Shown piece after piece: positions 42,541-52,530 of a DNA stretch of 64,000 nt (its first letter is position 1; every line of letters begins with the position of its first letter). Origin of the DNA: Limonium bicolor (lineage: Eukaryota; Streptophyta; Magnoliopsida; Caryophyllales; Plumbaginaceae); assembly GCA_023374045.1 (NCBI GenBank), contig CM041779.1, positions 271,656,062 to 271,720,061 on the forward strand, written 5' to 3'. Position numbers and translations under genes: made by a program. The notes under the pieces are model-generated. The model worked only from the letters and a program-made list of their open reading frames with translations. It made no database searches and was not told where the DNA came from.

Positions 42541-43190
42541 GGCCCGATTGTACATGGCTCTGCCCGAGACCATCTCGGCCCATATCCATCTTGGCCCAAA
42601 ACCCACGTCTCGGCCCAAAGCCCAAGTCCACGGCCCAAGGCCAAGCAGCCCACCACCGGCCCAAATAGAGCCCAAGCTCTCGGCCCAATTCTACCAAACC
42701 CAGCCATCTCAAACTCGGCCCAAGTTCATAAACCCGGCCCATATCCATCTTGGCCCAAACCCGTGGCCCATAGCCCAGGGCTCAAACCCGAAGCCCATGG
42801 CCCAAACCCGTGGCCCATAGCCCACGTCTGAAACCCGAAGCCCACGGCCCATTATCCAAGCCCACGGCCCAAACAGAAGCCGAACTCGGCCCAAGTTGAC
42901 AAGCCCAAACCCGAAGCCCAAAACAAGCCCAAACCCGAAGCCCAAGACAAGCCCAAACCCGAAGCCCAAAACAAGCCCAAACCCGAAGCCCAAAACGAGC
43001 CCAAACCCGAAGCCCAAAACCGGCCCAGATCAAAAGCCCACGGTCCAGGCCCATAACCCACATTGGCCCGTTAACCAAACAGGCCCACACTCAAAACCGG
43101 GCCCAAAACCAAACTCGGCCCATTAAGCCCATTCGGTCCAAAGCCCACGCAAGACCCATTCGGCCCAAAAGCCAACAATTGGTCCAAGCC
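42541..43190 (+). promoter_or_regulatory. GGCCCA/AGCCCA array (TCP site II-type) in the 5' LTR
   Basis: Several dozen GGCCCA or AGCCCA hexamers occur in 650 bp, including a near-perfect 24-bp tandem repeat (ACAAGCCCAAACCCGAAGCC, 42,898-43,020). TGGGCC/TGGGCT is the plant site II motif bound by TCP factors. Function here is inferred. Repeat-derived frames run on both strands. Confidence 0.7.
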
Positions 43191-43276
43191 CACAAAAACA
43201 AACCAAGCCCATAAAAATCAAACCAAACCCACAAAAATTAAACCAAGTCCACAAGAATCAAACCTAGACCTGAACG

Positions 43277-43546
43277 TTGACCTTTGACCTGAATGTTGAC
43301 CTTTGATCCTGAATGTTGACCTTTGATCCTGAATGTTGACCTTTGACCTGAACGTTGACCTTTGACCTGAACGTTGACCTTTGACCTGAATTTGGACCTT
43401 TGACCTGAACGTTGACCTTTGACCTTGACCCCGAACTTTGACCTTGACCCGAACTTTGACCTTGACCCAAACTTTGACCCGGTCTAGCTTTGAACAATCC
43501 AAATGCTGATCTTGATCAAACTTTGACCCCTCCTGACCTTGACCCA
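43277..43546 (+). promoter_or_regulatory. TTGACC (W-box) array in the 5' LTR
   Basis: I count 21 copies of TTGACC in about 270 bp, mostly as GTTGACCTTTGACCTGAAC-type 19-20 bp units, then TTTGACCTTGACC pairs. TTGAC[C/T] is the WRKY-binding W-box. The same array is in the 3' LTR (56,707-56,966) with a few units changed. Confidence 0.8.
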
Positions 43547-44118
43547 AATCAAACCTCCATCCAATTCAAACTCGACTTCAATTCAATTCAAGCCCGATTC
43601 ATTCGGCCAAATCCTATCCTTGGCTTTTAAATGAATCTCTCCAAAAAGGTTTTGAAAGAAGGCAATCCCGACAATTGGAGACCGAGGTTTCCTCGGGCAC
43701 CAACCCGAAGTCGTGGTCATTGCCACTTCTAGGGGTGTAACCCAGTACGAACCCACACAGAATCTCTGGCTTGATCAGATAAGTCCTATCCATAGGCAAC
43801 AAATCACAGAGTTAATTAACGGTTCCTAGAACCCTTCTCCTCCCTCCTAGTTCCTTAGGTCAAACTAGGTGGCGACTCTAGTCAATTCCGCCTTATAGAG
43901 GCATAAGTCCGCGTGGAGCCCATCGAGAGGGGGTGTGGTGCTCACTTGCACTCCCCTTCATGCTTTCTGGGAAAGACGGACGATTTAGTAGGTATTTGAG
44001 GGATGCCAAGAATAACGGGTTTTCACCCTCCACAGAATGGCCTTTTCTAGGATCTAGGCTTCTCAGCTAGTTCGTATTTAGATAGACCCCTCATACCGAA
44101 AAATCACCCTCCACAGAA

Positions 44119-44136
44119 TGGCGACTCTGCTGGGGA
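44119..44136 (+). promoter_or_regulatory. Primer-binding site, tRNA-Arg type
   Basis: TGGCGACTCTGCTGGGGA, three nt after the LTR end. It is complementary with one mismatch to the plant tRNA-Arg 3' end (TCCCCAGCGGAGTCGCCA), the Ogre-type primer. Confidence 0.9.
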
Positions 44137-47100
44137 AAACTTGAGTAAGTTTTTCTCAAAACTCAAGGAAGACTGAACTCCATTCAAAATTGTCGGGACT
44201 TCCCTACATCTTTCAAAACCTTCAAGAGATTCTTTTCAAAGCCTTTAGGATTATTCTACTCCACACTTAGAGTGTGTATCTGATGAGGACGGATAGGATT
44301 TGTTAAATCCTCAACAACATTGCAACAATTGGGTTAATAATTAGCTCACGATTAGAAAGAGACACTTAGGACTGAATGAAGCTAACTTCCCTTTAGGTTA
44401 AAAACAACCAATTGGAATTACCGCCTTCAAGACAAAACAGTTAGTAAATAGGGTTATTTGTTCTTCTCTGCTTTATTTACCACATTCATATTATTGTTGC
44501 TTGTTGCGGGGTGAGACGGTCATTGACTACACCGTTACCGCCTTTACATTTACAAGTTATGAGTGCATGGGTAGCTTAGGACATGCATTCCTCTGTGTCA
44601 CCCCTATTTCCACGAGTCACGGCATCCCAATCGGTCCACGATTGATTTCCCATGAGTCGGGTCACTCATTGAGTGGTTAATCCTGTGAGGCGAGACGGTC
44701 ACCGACCTACGCCCATGTAATACTCATGATCCAAAATTATCTCCATATCCGAGTCCAAACCAGCATATAGTGAACCATGAGCCTTCGGTGTCCAGCTGCC
44801 TAATCCGGTGTCTAGGACGGGTTTTATGGGTAGTCACCCCCTTGTATGCCGCCTGTCTGACCACCCTTCTGCCTTACCCGAAGATTGCATGGGCTCAGTT
44901 CTCCATTGTTCCTCTGCACCACGGGTGTCTCTAAAGCCCGATGTCACGCTACACGTCCATAGAGGATCCGTATTTACCGGATACCCATACATGGCACAAC
45001 GTAGTCAGTGAATAATTTGGACTTTAGACACACCTGACCGTGCAGATGAAGAGAGACCCGTTCCCATGCAGTACTTCTCCAAGTTTTCCAAAGTGAGTAT
45101 GTTGTGATAATCCCCGGCCGTGGCTCGTGTGACTGTACCACTTCGGGTATCCTGACCTTTCGAACTTAAGCACTCCGGACTCTCTTAATGACGTGTCCCA
45201 CAAGGCATAACAGAGATAAATCCCAAGAGATGAACAGTGAAGGGACGACCGTTTCCCCCGGTGGTATGGAAACATTGATTGACCTGGAAGGTGATTATCC
45301 CAATCATTCGCACTCAGCTCCACATAAAAACTAGCCACGATTTTACTTCTTGCTATACATGTGTGCAAACCACTTTCTTCGAACCAAATTGTTTTAAATT
45401 TTGCAAAATGTTCGGAATTCTCTTTTGCATGTCTCTTAAAGCTGTTTTACGAGCTCGTCTAATTTAGAATCCCACTTATATTTTACTCAAAAACATTTGG
45501 GTTTAAAACATGTCACTTACTTCATTTCACAAAAATGGTATTTCCAAAACAATTTTCAAAAAATTTGATTTCGAAAAACCTACTTTCTACAAATGAATTT
45601 CAAACAACATTCTTCACCAACATTCTTTCAAAATTGTTTTGAAAACACTTTTCAAGTTGTTTTTCAAAACGTATTTCAAAATAAATGATTTAGTCCCCAT
45701 GTTGTGACCCGCTATTTTTGAAGTCCATCCCACCTTCAAGAGCAGCGGCCATTACGTGGAACGTACTAGTCATTTCGTGTTTTCACAAAAGTGGTGGATT
45801 TTCATAATTTTTGTGCTCAATCATTCACCTTTCCTTTCTCAAAAATATCCCTCATTCCCCACGACGGAGCAACGAGGCAGCATGAAGATCAACTACGCGG
45901 ATCAAGCCTAGAGCCAGAGGCGTACCAACCCGTGGAGCTGGCCGAGCGATATGAAGACCAACACCAACCGTTCAAACTGAAGGTCAGGGATTTACCAACC
46001 TGAATCAAGCGACATGAAGATTAGTAACACCGGTTCGAGCAAACAGTCGGTCAAGAGCCCGAAGACGAGCGAGCAGCCGGTCAAGAGTCCGAAGACGAGC
46101 GAGCAGCCGGTCAAGAGTCCGAAGACGAGCGCAAGCAGTCGATCCGAAGCCCGAGGACGGACCAGAAGAGTTGAAAAGAAGTAAGTTTAGCTCAAAACTT
46201 CCCCATTTAATGACTTTTAGAATTGATGTATAGGTTTTCCATAGCCTTCTTTTCTCTCTTGTCAATTTCTGAATAGACTTTGTGTATAGGTTGCACATTC
46301 CCTTTGAATTTATTTAGATCAATGTGTATAGGGTTCCCCACTCCCTATTTATTTATGAATGACCGAGTGTCAAAATTCATATTGAGAAAATCCACCACTT
46401 TGAAAACACGCGTTTTCAAAATGGTTTTCTAAATTGGTTTCTTTTGGCATGCACGTATAATAAAAAAAACGAATAAGGGACGACCCCTCACAGCCATATA
46501 TCATTCATCAACTCTGATTTATGTGGGTGAAATTTACGGTATCTACGGACGCATCCCCTTTTTCACACGCTTGCATCCATGACATTCATACAACATGAAT
46601 TTCACAACTTTTTTCAAAATAAATAAAAGATTGTTTTTCCCCAACAATCATTCACACTCACCACACAATAACATTTTGTTTAACGAAGCATGCAGATATT
46701 ACCTCTTCTCACCCATTCTACTTCTGTGCGTGCAGGTGTTGGTGGCACACAATAACTGAAAGGAAAAAGACCAGCCCACTTAGAGCAACGGTGGAAAAGA
46801 TGAGGCAAGCATCCCGGAGTGATCAAAACCGTCAAAGGTCGATTAGCTAATGAAAAGTTGACCCGTAACTTTGGTGGTGGCTTGGAGAAAAACTTGAGGA
46901 TAGGAGAATGCGTCCAAAGAAAAACAAATAGGGCCCATTCAGGGTCAGATAGCAGTTACAAGGAGTCTCCAACTTACTCTGCATACGATGCCTATGAGTT
47001 TCAAGCAATGGACCCACACACTCCTCTGTCCAAATCCCAGAAGTGCCAAATATGCCTCCTTCGCTTGTATGCAGTTCAGCCCCAAGAAACCCAATTGCCA

Positions 47101-47439
47101 CTATAGGAAATCAGCAATCGCAGATGATCCGTGATGCGGGAAACACCAAACCTCATCATCACTCGTTGCATATTCCAGTTTAAGTATCTCCTCGCCCGCA
47201 CAAAATCACACCTCTCCACGACAAATACTTCCTCAGCCATCAAAGTTTGACCAACATCTCTGCCCAGAAGCCTTCCAACTCCCTCGTTCTCTTTATGATA
47301 CCCACTCCCAGATTGCCTCTACCTTCATCAAAGAACCAGATCTCAGGACGGCCCTAAAGAAGGAATTAATGGAAGAGTTGAGGACTGAAATACAGAGATA
47401 GAACGGACCCGACGCTTTGAATCAATGGGTGGGAACCGA
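44137..47439 (+). mobile_element. Ogre-like leader and ORF1 region, decayed
   Basis: Ogre elements carry an extra ORF1 before gag. Here 3.3 kb separates PBS and gag, but no ORF1 is recognised. Visible structure: two related GTGAGACGGTCATTGAC / GCGAGACGGTCACCGAC phrases (44,511 and 44,691) and a 30-bp tandem repeat (46,040-46,130). The short frame 46,819-47,106 (RNFGGGLEKNL..., Ser/Tyr-rich) reads toward gag and may be N-terminal gag or ORF1 remnant. Frames 45,024-45,368 (-) and 45,791-46,003 have no recognisable domain. Confidence 0.5.
46040..46130 (+). repeat. 30-bp tandem repeat x3
   Basis: The unit is GAGCAGCCGGTCAAGAGTCC plus GAAGACGAGC. Confidence 0.92.
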
Positions 47440-48245
47440 CTAATCCATATGCTGGAGCTCGACTACACAAAGGCCTAAGTTTGCCTGAATTGGAGAAGTA
47501 TGAAGGAATTGGTAACCCAAGCATCACGTTGACAAATATGACAAGCTCATGGATCTACATGGATTATTGATGAGATGAAGGTTGTATGCTTTAGATTCTA
47601 CTTACAGGGACATGCTTACTTGGATTATGGGCCTAGATCTAAAAGAAGTCAAGCAAAGATTGTATTTTTGAATTTCTCACCCAATACGGTGGTAACTTTC
47701 ATCATGAAGTACACGCAGAGAATTAGAAATCACCGTCAAAACCATGGCGAAACTGTGAGGGAATCATAGAAAGATGGAGGTGAGGGTGAAGGCTGGCAAA
47801 TGAATAAATCGACCCACTGAGGAGGAGCAAATACGAATGGTGATTTCTGGCCTGAGAGAAGAGTACCAAGCCGGCTGAGATATCTAGGGATTTGTGACTT
47901 CAAACGATTGATGGCGGCCGTGATTGCTTGGAGGACACTGAAATCAAATTGACAGAGCAACCCGAAATCTTGGAAAGAAGGGAACGTACACTCAGACCAA
48001 AGCTCACAGGGACAAGTTTCGAACCTCGGAATGTCGCTCAGCGAAGCATTGAAAATATTAGTCGAGGAAGGTCATCTAGCACTTTTCAATACAAGGTCAA
48101 GAATCAAGAAACTTGGCCACATTTGCATGATACTGCGACTATCATAGAATCCGGGGACACAACACCATGAGTGTACCATACTAAAGAACGCAATCCAAGA
48201 GCTGATAGACAAAGGAGAGGTATCTTCTTTAGAGCTGAGACGTTC
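47440..48245 (+). pseudogene. Ogre/Tat-type gag remnant
   Basis: Gag forms the particle that packages element RNA. In shifting frames the motifs appear in family order: LPELEKYEGIGNP (from 47,481), EFLTQYGGNFHHEV (from 47,670), EEEQIRMVISGLREEYQAG (about 47,821-47,877) and LKNAIQELIDKGEV (from 48,181). These correspond to the Tat/Ogre gag pattern P.FEKY.G...P, F..QY..N, E.I.MF..GL...Y and LK..IQ.LID. Stops and frameshifts separate every block. The 64- and 80-residue frames here cover only pieces. Confident as gag; lineage from these motifs plus PBS. Confidence 0.75.
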
Positions 48246-49237
48246 ATCCTAGACCACGAAGGCGCACTTTCCTGAGGCTTCACCGATCCATGCAGGACCA
48301 TGTGTTCATCCGTGACGATAGTGAAGAAAGTAGTTGAGTCATGTTTTATTGTGATGAAAGTGTTTGAAGGGTTGCATCCCATCCCTCCCCTTTTGTTTGA
48401 CCTATCCAGGAGTCACAGGAAGAAAGATAGTTTTATCATGTGACTGGCGCAATATGGGGATTACCACTCCTTAAGCGGTCAAGGTTTGATTTGCAGCTAG
48501 AAGGCATGTGGGTCACGTTTCTTCCGGGGACCCACTCAGCAATGACCGCCTAAAGAACCATTATTGGCGAGATGAACATCGTGGATCCTCGACTAAAAAC
48601 CGACTCAAACGAGATTAGGTGTAGCCTTACCACGCATGTATCGCATACAAAAGAAAACCATTAGAACAAAAAAATCGTTCGGTCAAAATCCAAAGTCAAC
48701 CATTTCCATTCATCGTTTTTTTTAGCATTTCATGCATCTTATACCTAGTAATTCCTGTTACCAAAATAAATTTGCATTGTAGATAGTGGCATTTGCATTA
48801 TATTCATATCGAAGCGAAATTTTTGGCGGAAAGTCTTGAGAGATTGATTGAATAGAGTGCGTGAACCATTAAACTCTCGACCCGTCAATGAACACAAGGG
48901 TCTAATCAAACTAGCACCACAAACCAGGTAAGTAGTTGTTGAAGAGTGGTATGTTCCTTTGAATTTCAAATGAATGTTTTGGACAATCCACTGAGCGATG
49001 AAGGAAGAAGAGAGAGCCAATCGAGGTAAAACCATGAGCGACTTGTGCTTTCCTTCAGCACATGGAGAGGCATAATTTAGAGCGAGATTCAATGTGATAA
49101 CAAGATACGAACTGTGATTCATGCAAAGATCCGAGAAGTAGTAAGAAAACAATCACTGACTAATGAGAATGACGAGGCACTTAGGAACATAAATCTCACA
49201 AAACCAAAAGCTTTGACTGCCCTGTACATAATCCTTA
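48246..49237 (+). mobile_element. Ogre-like interior after gag, mostly unrecognised
   Basis: 48,400-48,560 reads PGVTGRKIVLSCDWRN and GHVSSGDPLSND in broken frames and may be gag/protease junction sequence. No protease active site, RT, RNase H or integrase motif follows, so pol is deleted between here and 49,240. The rest is non-coding. Confidence 0.45.
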
Positions 49238-49392
49238 GTGAGCCCCGCTGAGCCTTTCACGATAAACTTTTTCTGCGAGCTCCACAATATGCCACCCCAC
49301 ATATACACACTTACCCGTGCAATAGAGGATCTCGAAGGAGCCGGAGCCATGCCCTCCCCACCATCTTTCACAAAAACAATAAATGAAATGTT

Positions 49393-49690
49393 TGAAGAAA
49401 TCGATGAGTCAATGCAACTCCAAAGCCAAACACCAAAAAAGAACACCGAAAATGTTCAAGAAGATCAGCGAATCAATGCAACTCCAAAGCCAAACACCAA
49501 AAAAGAACACCGAAAATGTTCAAGAAGATCAGCGAATCAATGCAACTCCAAAGCCAAACACCAAAAAAGAACACCGAAAATGTTCAAGAAGATCAGCGAA
49601 TCAATGCAACTCCAAAGCCAAACACCAAAAAAGAACACCGAAAATGTTCAAGAAGATCAGCGAATCAATGCAACTCCAAAGCTGAAAGCC
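49393..49690 (+). repeat. 64-bp tandem repeat x4.6
   Basis: Repeat starts at 49,451, 49,515, 49,579 and 49,643 (AATGTTCAAGAAGATCAGCG), preceded by a diverged unit at 49,387. Sixty-four is not a multiple of three and the unit has no stop in any plus frame, so plus-strand frames (for example 49,238-49,753, 171 residues) read the unit in all three phases in turn. I treat these as by-products. Confidence 0.95.
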
Positions 49691-51411
49691 AAAATGCAAA
49701 GAAAAAAGTGCTTGAGAAAGTTGATGAGCCAAATGCAATTTCAAAAACACTAAAATGAGAAGAAAGTTAAAATCGTACACCAAAAGAGGCAAGAAGGAGA
49801 AATCCAAACCAAAAGGACCAATGATGTCCTGAAGAAACCAGCAAAAGGTTATCAAAACCCGTCCAATCACTCCACCCATGGCAAAGGCGAAACATATCCT
49901 CTGTTGCACAAAAAACTCCACAATTCCCAAATAAATCCTCCAGTCCCATGTGACATACATCATACCTCTCAGCCCCGTTATAACCCAATAAAAGACCTCT
50001 GACTTGTAAGTCGGTGAGCGTTAACTGAAAGTATCGGATCTGAAACATGAATCATAAGCTTCGTACTTGTTATCAACATTTCCCGTCATACCAAAGGGAC
50101 TATGAGCGAATGAGTGTGACCTTACTTCACAAGGTCCTTTGAGTGTGAGTGACTATTTGATCTAAGCACCAAGACATAAACAGCTAAACCCATTACAGGT
50201 GAGGAATTTGTGAGGATCGTAAAGTCCAGGATCTCAAAAAGAAAATTCTCAGGAAAATACTGCTCCGAGCATCAAGAGTACCTTCACGACATTAGCACAC
50301 ACGGCCATACTCACAAGAGATTGACCCACATCCCTCCATGAGAGGAAAGTGATTCACACATTCCACTTCAACAATCACTCAAGACCGAACCAAAGATGTC
50401 TTATATTCGTAAACCTCATAGTAATAGAGATAGAATCATACCTTCTCTTCAAAAAACGCATATGCATTTTGCATCTCTTCTAGCAGTTAGCATTGCATGC
50501 ATCATAACCACTTCATTTTCAACATCCTACTGGTAAGAACCATGCATAGTCTCGTGGAAGGTCGACTTCAGTTTCCCGCTATCGAAGCTCAACTCAAAAT
50601 CAAAAGAAATCAAAACCGAGGCCATCCGGAGCCATATGACGATCTTCCCGGAGCCATCCAGCGTCATCGGGCCTAATCAACATCATATCCAAAACCAAAC
50701 TAGAGCCATGCGAGAGCCATCCTCAACATTGAGACCGTCCTAGAGACCTCAAGATTACACAGGAGCCATTTCATCACCGGGGTCTTGCCTACGCGGTTTT
50801 GAACTACGTCAGGTCTGATCTCAATACGAAATTGAGTACGTAGGCAGCCCGCCCAGGGTGCGACCACCGCCCAGGGTGCGACCACCTCCCAGGCAAAAGT
50901 TCCCCTTTCTTCCTCGCTATCACCAAATGGAGCCATCTCGTAGCCCTTCCTGGAGCCATCCCGAGCTATCCCAGAGACATCATGAGAGAATCCTGAAGTC
51001 AAAACCAGACCGAAGCCATCCTGACCGAGAAGTTATCAGCCACATCCAAATCCGTAAATCACATCAACCCACCATTCGACCCAAAATCTCAATTCAAATC
51101 GAAACCCACTAACCACCCAGAGCCGTTGCTCATAATGGGGTCATGAACCATGTCGGAGCCCTCCGACCACACTGGAGCCACCCGACCGCACTGGGGCTAT
51201 CAACGTAATCTGGAGCCATCAGTTCATACCAGAGCCATCACCACATGCCAAAGTCATCTCAAAATTTGAAACAACTCTGGAGCCGTCTCACACAGAAATC
51301 TACATCCACAAACAGGGAGTTTGATTCAATTAATACATTTATTCTTGAACATCTTACATCGCAGATCATTTGCATGTACCCACAAAGTTCGTTCACAATC
51401 AAATACTCACA
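49691..51411 (+). mobile_element. Ogre-like 3' non-coding region with dispersed GGAGCCATC motif
   Basis: No coding motifs. Between 50,570 and 51,280 about 15 copies of GGAGCCATC or one-base variants occur at irregular spacing. The same octamer GAGCCATC ends the polypurine tract just before the 3' LTR (52,524-52,530). A 15-bp direct repeat GCCCAGGGTGCGACC lies at 50,848-50,885. Confidence 0.6.
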
Positions 51412-52117
51412 ACCTGCTAGGCAGTTATTACGCTACTAGTACGGTCCCACCACATTTTCCTTCACTAGGCAAGCTATTACGCTACTAGTGCTAAATCGTT
51501 TCACATCCACCTGCTAGGCAGCTATTACGCTACTAGTACGGTCCCACACTTTTCCTCCACTAGGCAAGCTATTACGCTACTAGTGCGAAATCGTTTCACA
51601 TCCACCTGCTAGGCAGCTATTACGCTACTAGTACGGTCCCACATTTTCCTCCACTAGGCAAGCTATTACGCTACTAGTGCGAAATCGTTTCACATCCACC
51701 TGCTAGGCAGCTATTACGCTACTAGTACGGTCCCACCACTTTTCCTCCACTGGGCAAGCTATTACGCTACTAGTGCGAGATCGTTTCATATCCGCCTGCT
51801 AGGCAGCTATTACGCTACTAGTACGGTCCCACATTTTCCTTCACTAGGCAAGCTATTACGCTACTAGTGCGAAATCGTTTCACATCCACCTGCTAGGCAG
51901 CTATTACGCTACTAGTACGGTCCCACATTTTCCTTCACTAGGCAAGCTATTACGCTACTAGTGCGAAATCGTTTCACATCCACCTGCTAGGCAGCTATTA
52001 CGCTACTAGTACGGTCCCATCACTTTTCCTCCACTAGGCAAGCTATTGCGCTACTAGTGCGAGATTGTTTCACATCCGCCTGCTAGGCAGCTATTACGCT
52101 ACTAGTACGGTCCCACG
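51412..52117 (+). repeat. ~95-bp tandem repeat x7.5, each a dimer of two ~47-bp halves
   Basis: Starts of CTGCTAGGCAG at about 51,414, 51,511, 51,606, 51,700, 51,796, 51,890, 51,984 and 52,080. Halves share AGGCA(A)GCTATTACGCTACTAG and differ after it (TACGGTCCC versus TGCGAAATCG). Confidence 0.95.
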
Positions 52118-52149
52118 TTTTCTTACGCTAAGTACGGTACTCCATTAAA

Positions 52150-52420
52150 GTATTATAGGCTCGTCATAAGTCCTATAGCTAGATGTCAAGAGGTCTAGTT
52201 GAGGCACTCCTAAGTCCTCATACTTTCAATTGCATTCTAGGCTCGTCATAAGCCTAGGGCTGGATATCAAGAGGTCCAGTTGAGGCACTCCTAAGTCCTC
52301 GTGCACTCTAAACCAAAACATTGTTAGTATCATAGGCTCGTCATAAGTCCTATGGCTAGATATCAAGAGGTCTAACTGAGGCTCGTCATAAGTCCTCATA
52401 CTTTTAACCACATTCGTACA
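52150..52420 (+). repeat. ~75-100 bp degenerate repeat x3
   Basis: Three units of AGGCTCGTCATAAGTCCTAT, ATCAAGAGGTCTAGTTGAGG and CACTCCTAAGTCCTC. Confidence 0.85.
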
Positions 52421-52514
52421 CTCACGATCGCATCCCATCAAATCACAAACCGTAGTGAGAATTTTTGGCGCCCCCGTCAACCTTGATCCAATTATGCAAA
52501 GGTTTGCAGATTGA

Positions 52515-52530
52515 ATCAAGGGGAGCCATC
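52515..52530 (+). promoter_or_regulatory. Polypurine tract of the Ogre-like element
   Basis: AATCAAGGGGAGCCATC directly precedes the 3' LTR start TGTAGACACC. Confidence 0.75.

Larger units (their letters stand above)
39080..44115 (+). mobile_element. Ogre-like 5' LTR, 5,036 bp
   Basis: It starts TGTAGAC and ends CACCCTCCACA. Order of features: two tRNA-like modules (39,351-39,581), TATA box (39,721), a strong splice-donor-like ACGTAAGTG (40,064), a T-rich intron-like body, a duplicated ~100-bp segment (42,125-42,215 and 42,235-42,320, CCTGGCCTGATAGAC), a GGCCCA array (42,541-43,190), a TTGACC array (43,277-43,546) and a conserved LTR end. Open frames such as 40,174-40,551 and 42,709-43,017 are by-products; the same frames in the 3' LTR are disrupted by indels. 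Confidence 0.95.

Noticed and set aside
42709..43090. Overlapping ~100-residue minus-strand ORFs rich in Gly, Phe, Trp, Leu
   Set aside because: They are by-products of the GGCCCA-containing 24-bp repeat, open in several frames, and equal frames occur in the other LTR.
43218..43547. Lys/Val/Gln-rich minus-strand ORFs
   Set aside because: Translation of the TTGACC array; period follows the repeat unit.
49238..49753. 171-residue ORF as a protein gene
   Set aside because: It is produced by a 64-bp tandem repeat without stops; only about the first 50 residues are non-repeat and show no domain.
51412..52117. CRISPR-like array
   Set aside because: Units are contiguous with no unique spacers, the context is a plant retrotransposon, and no cas genes are present.
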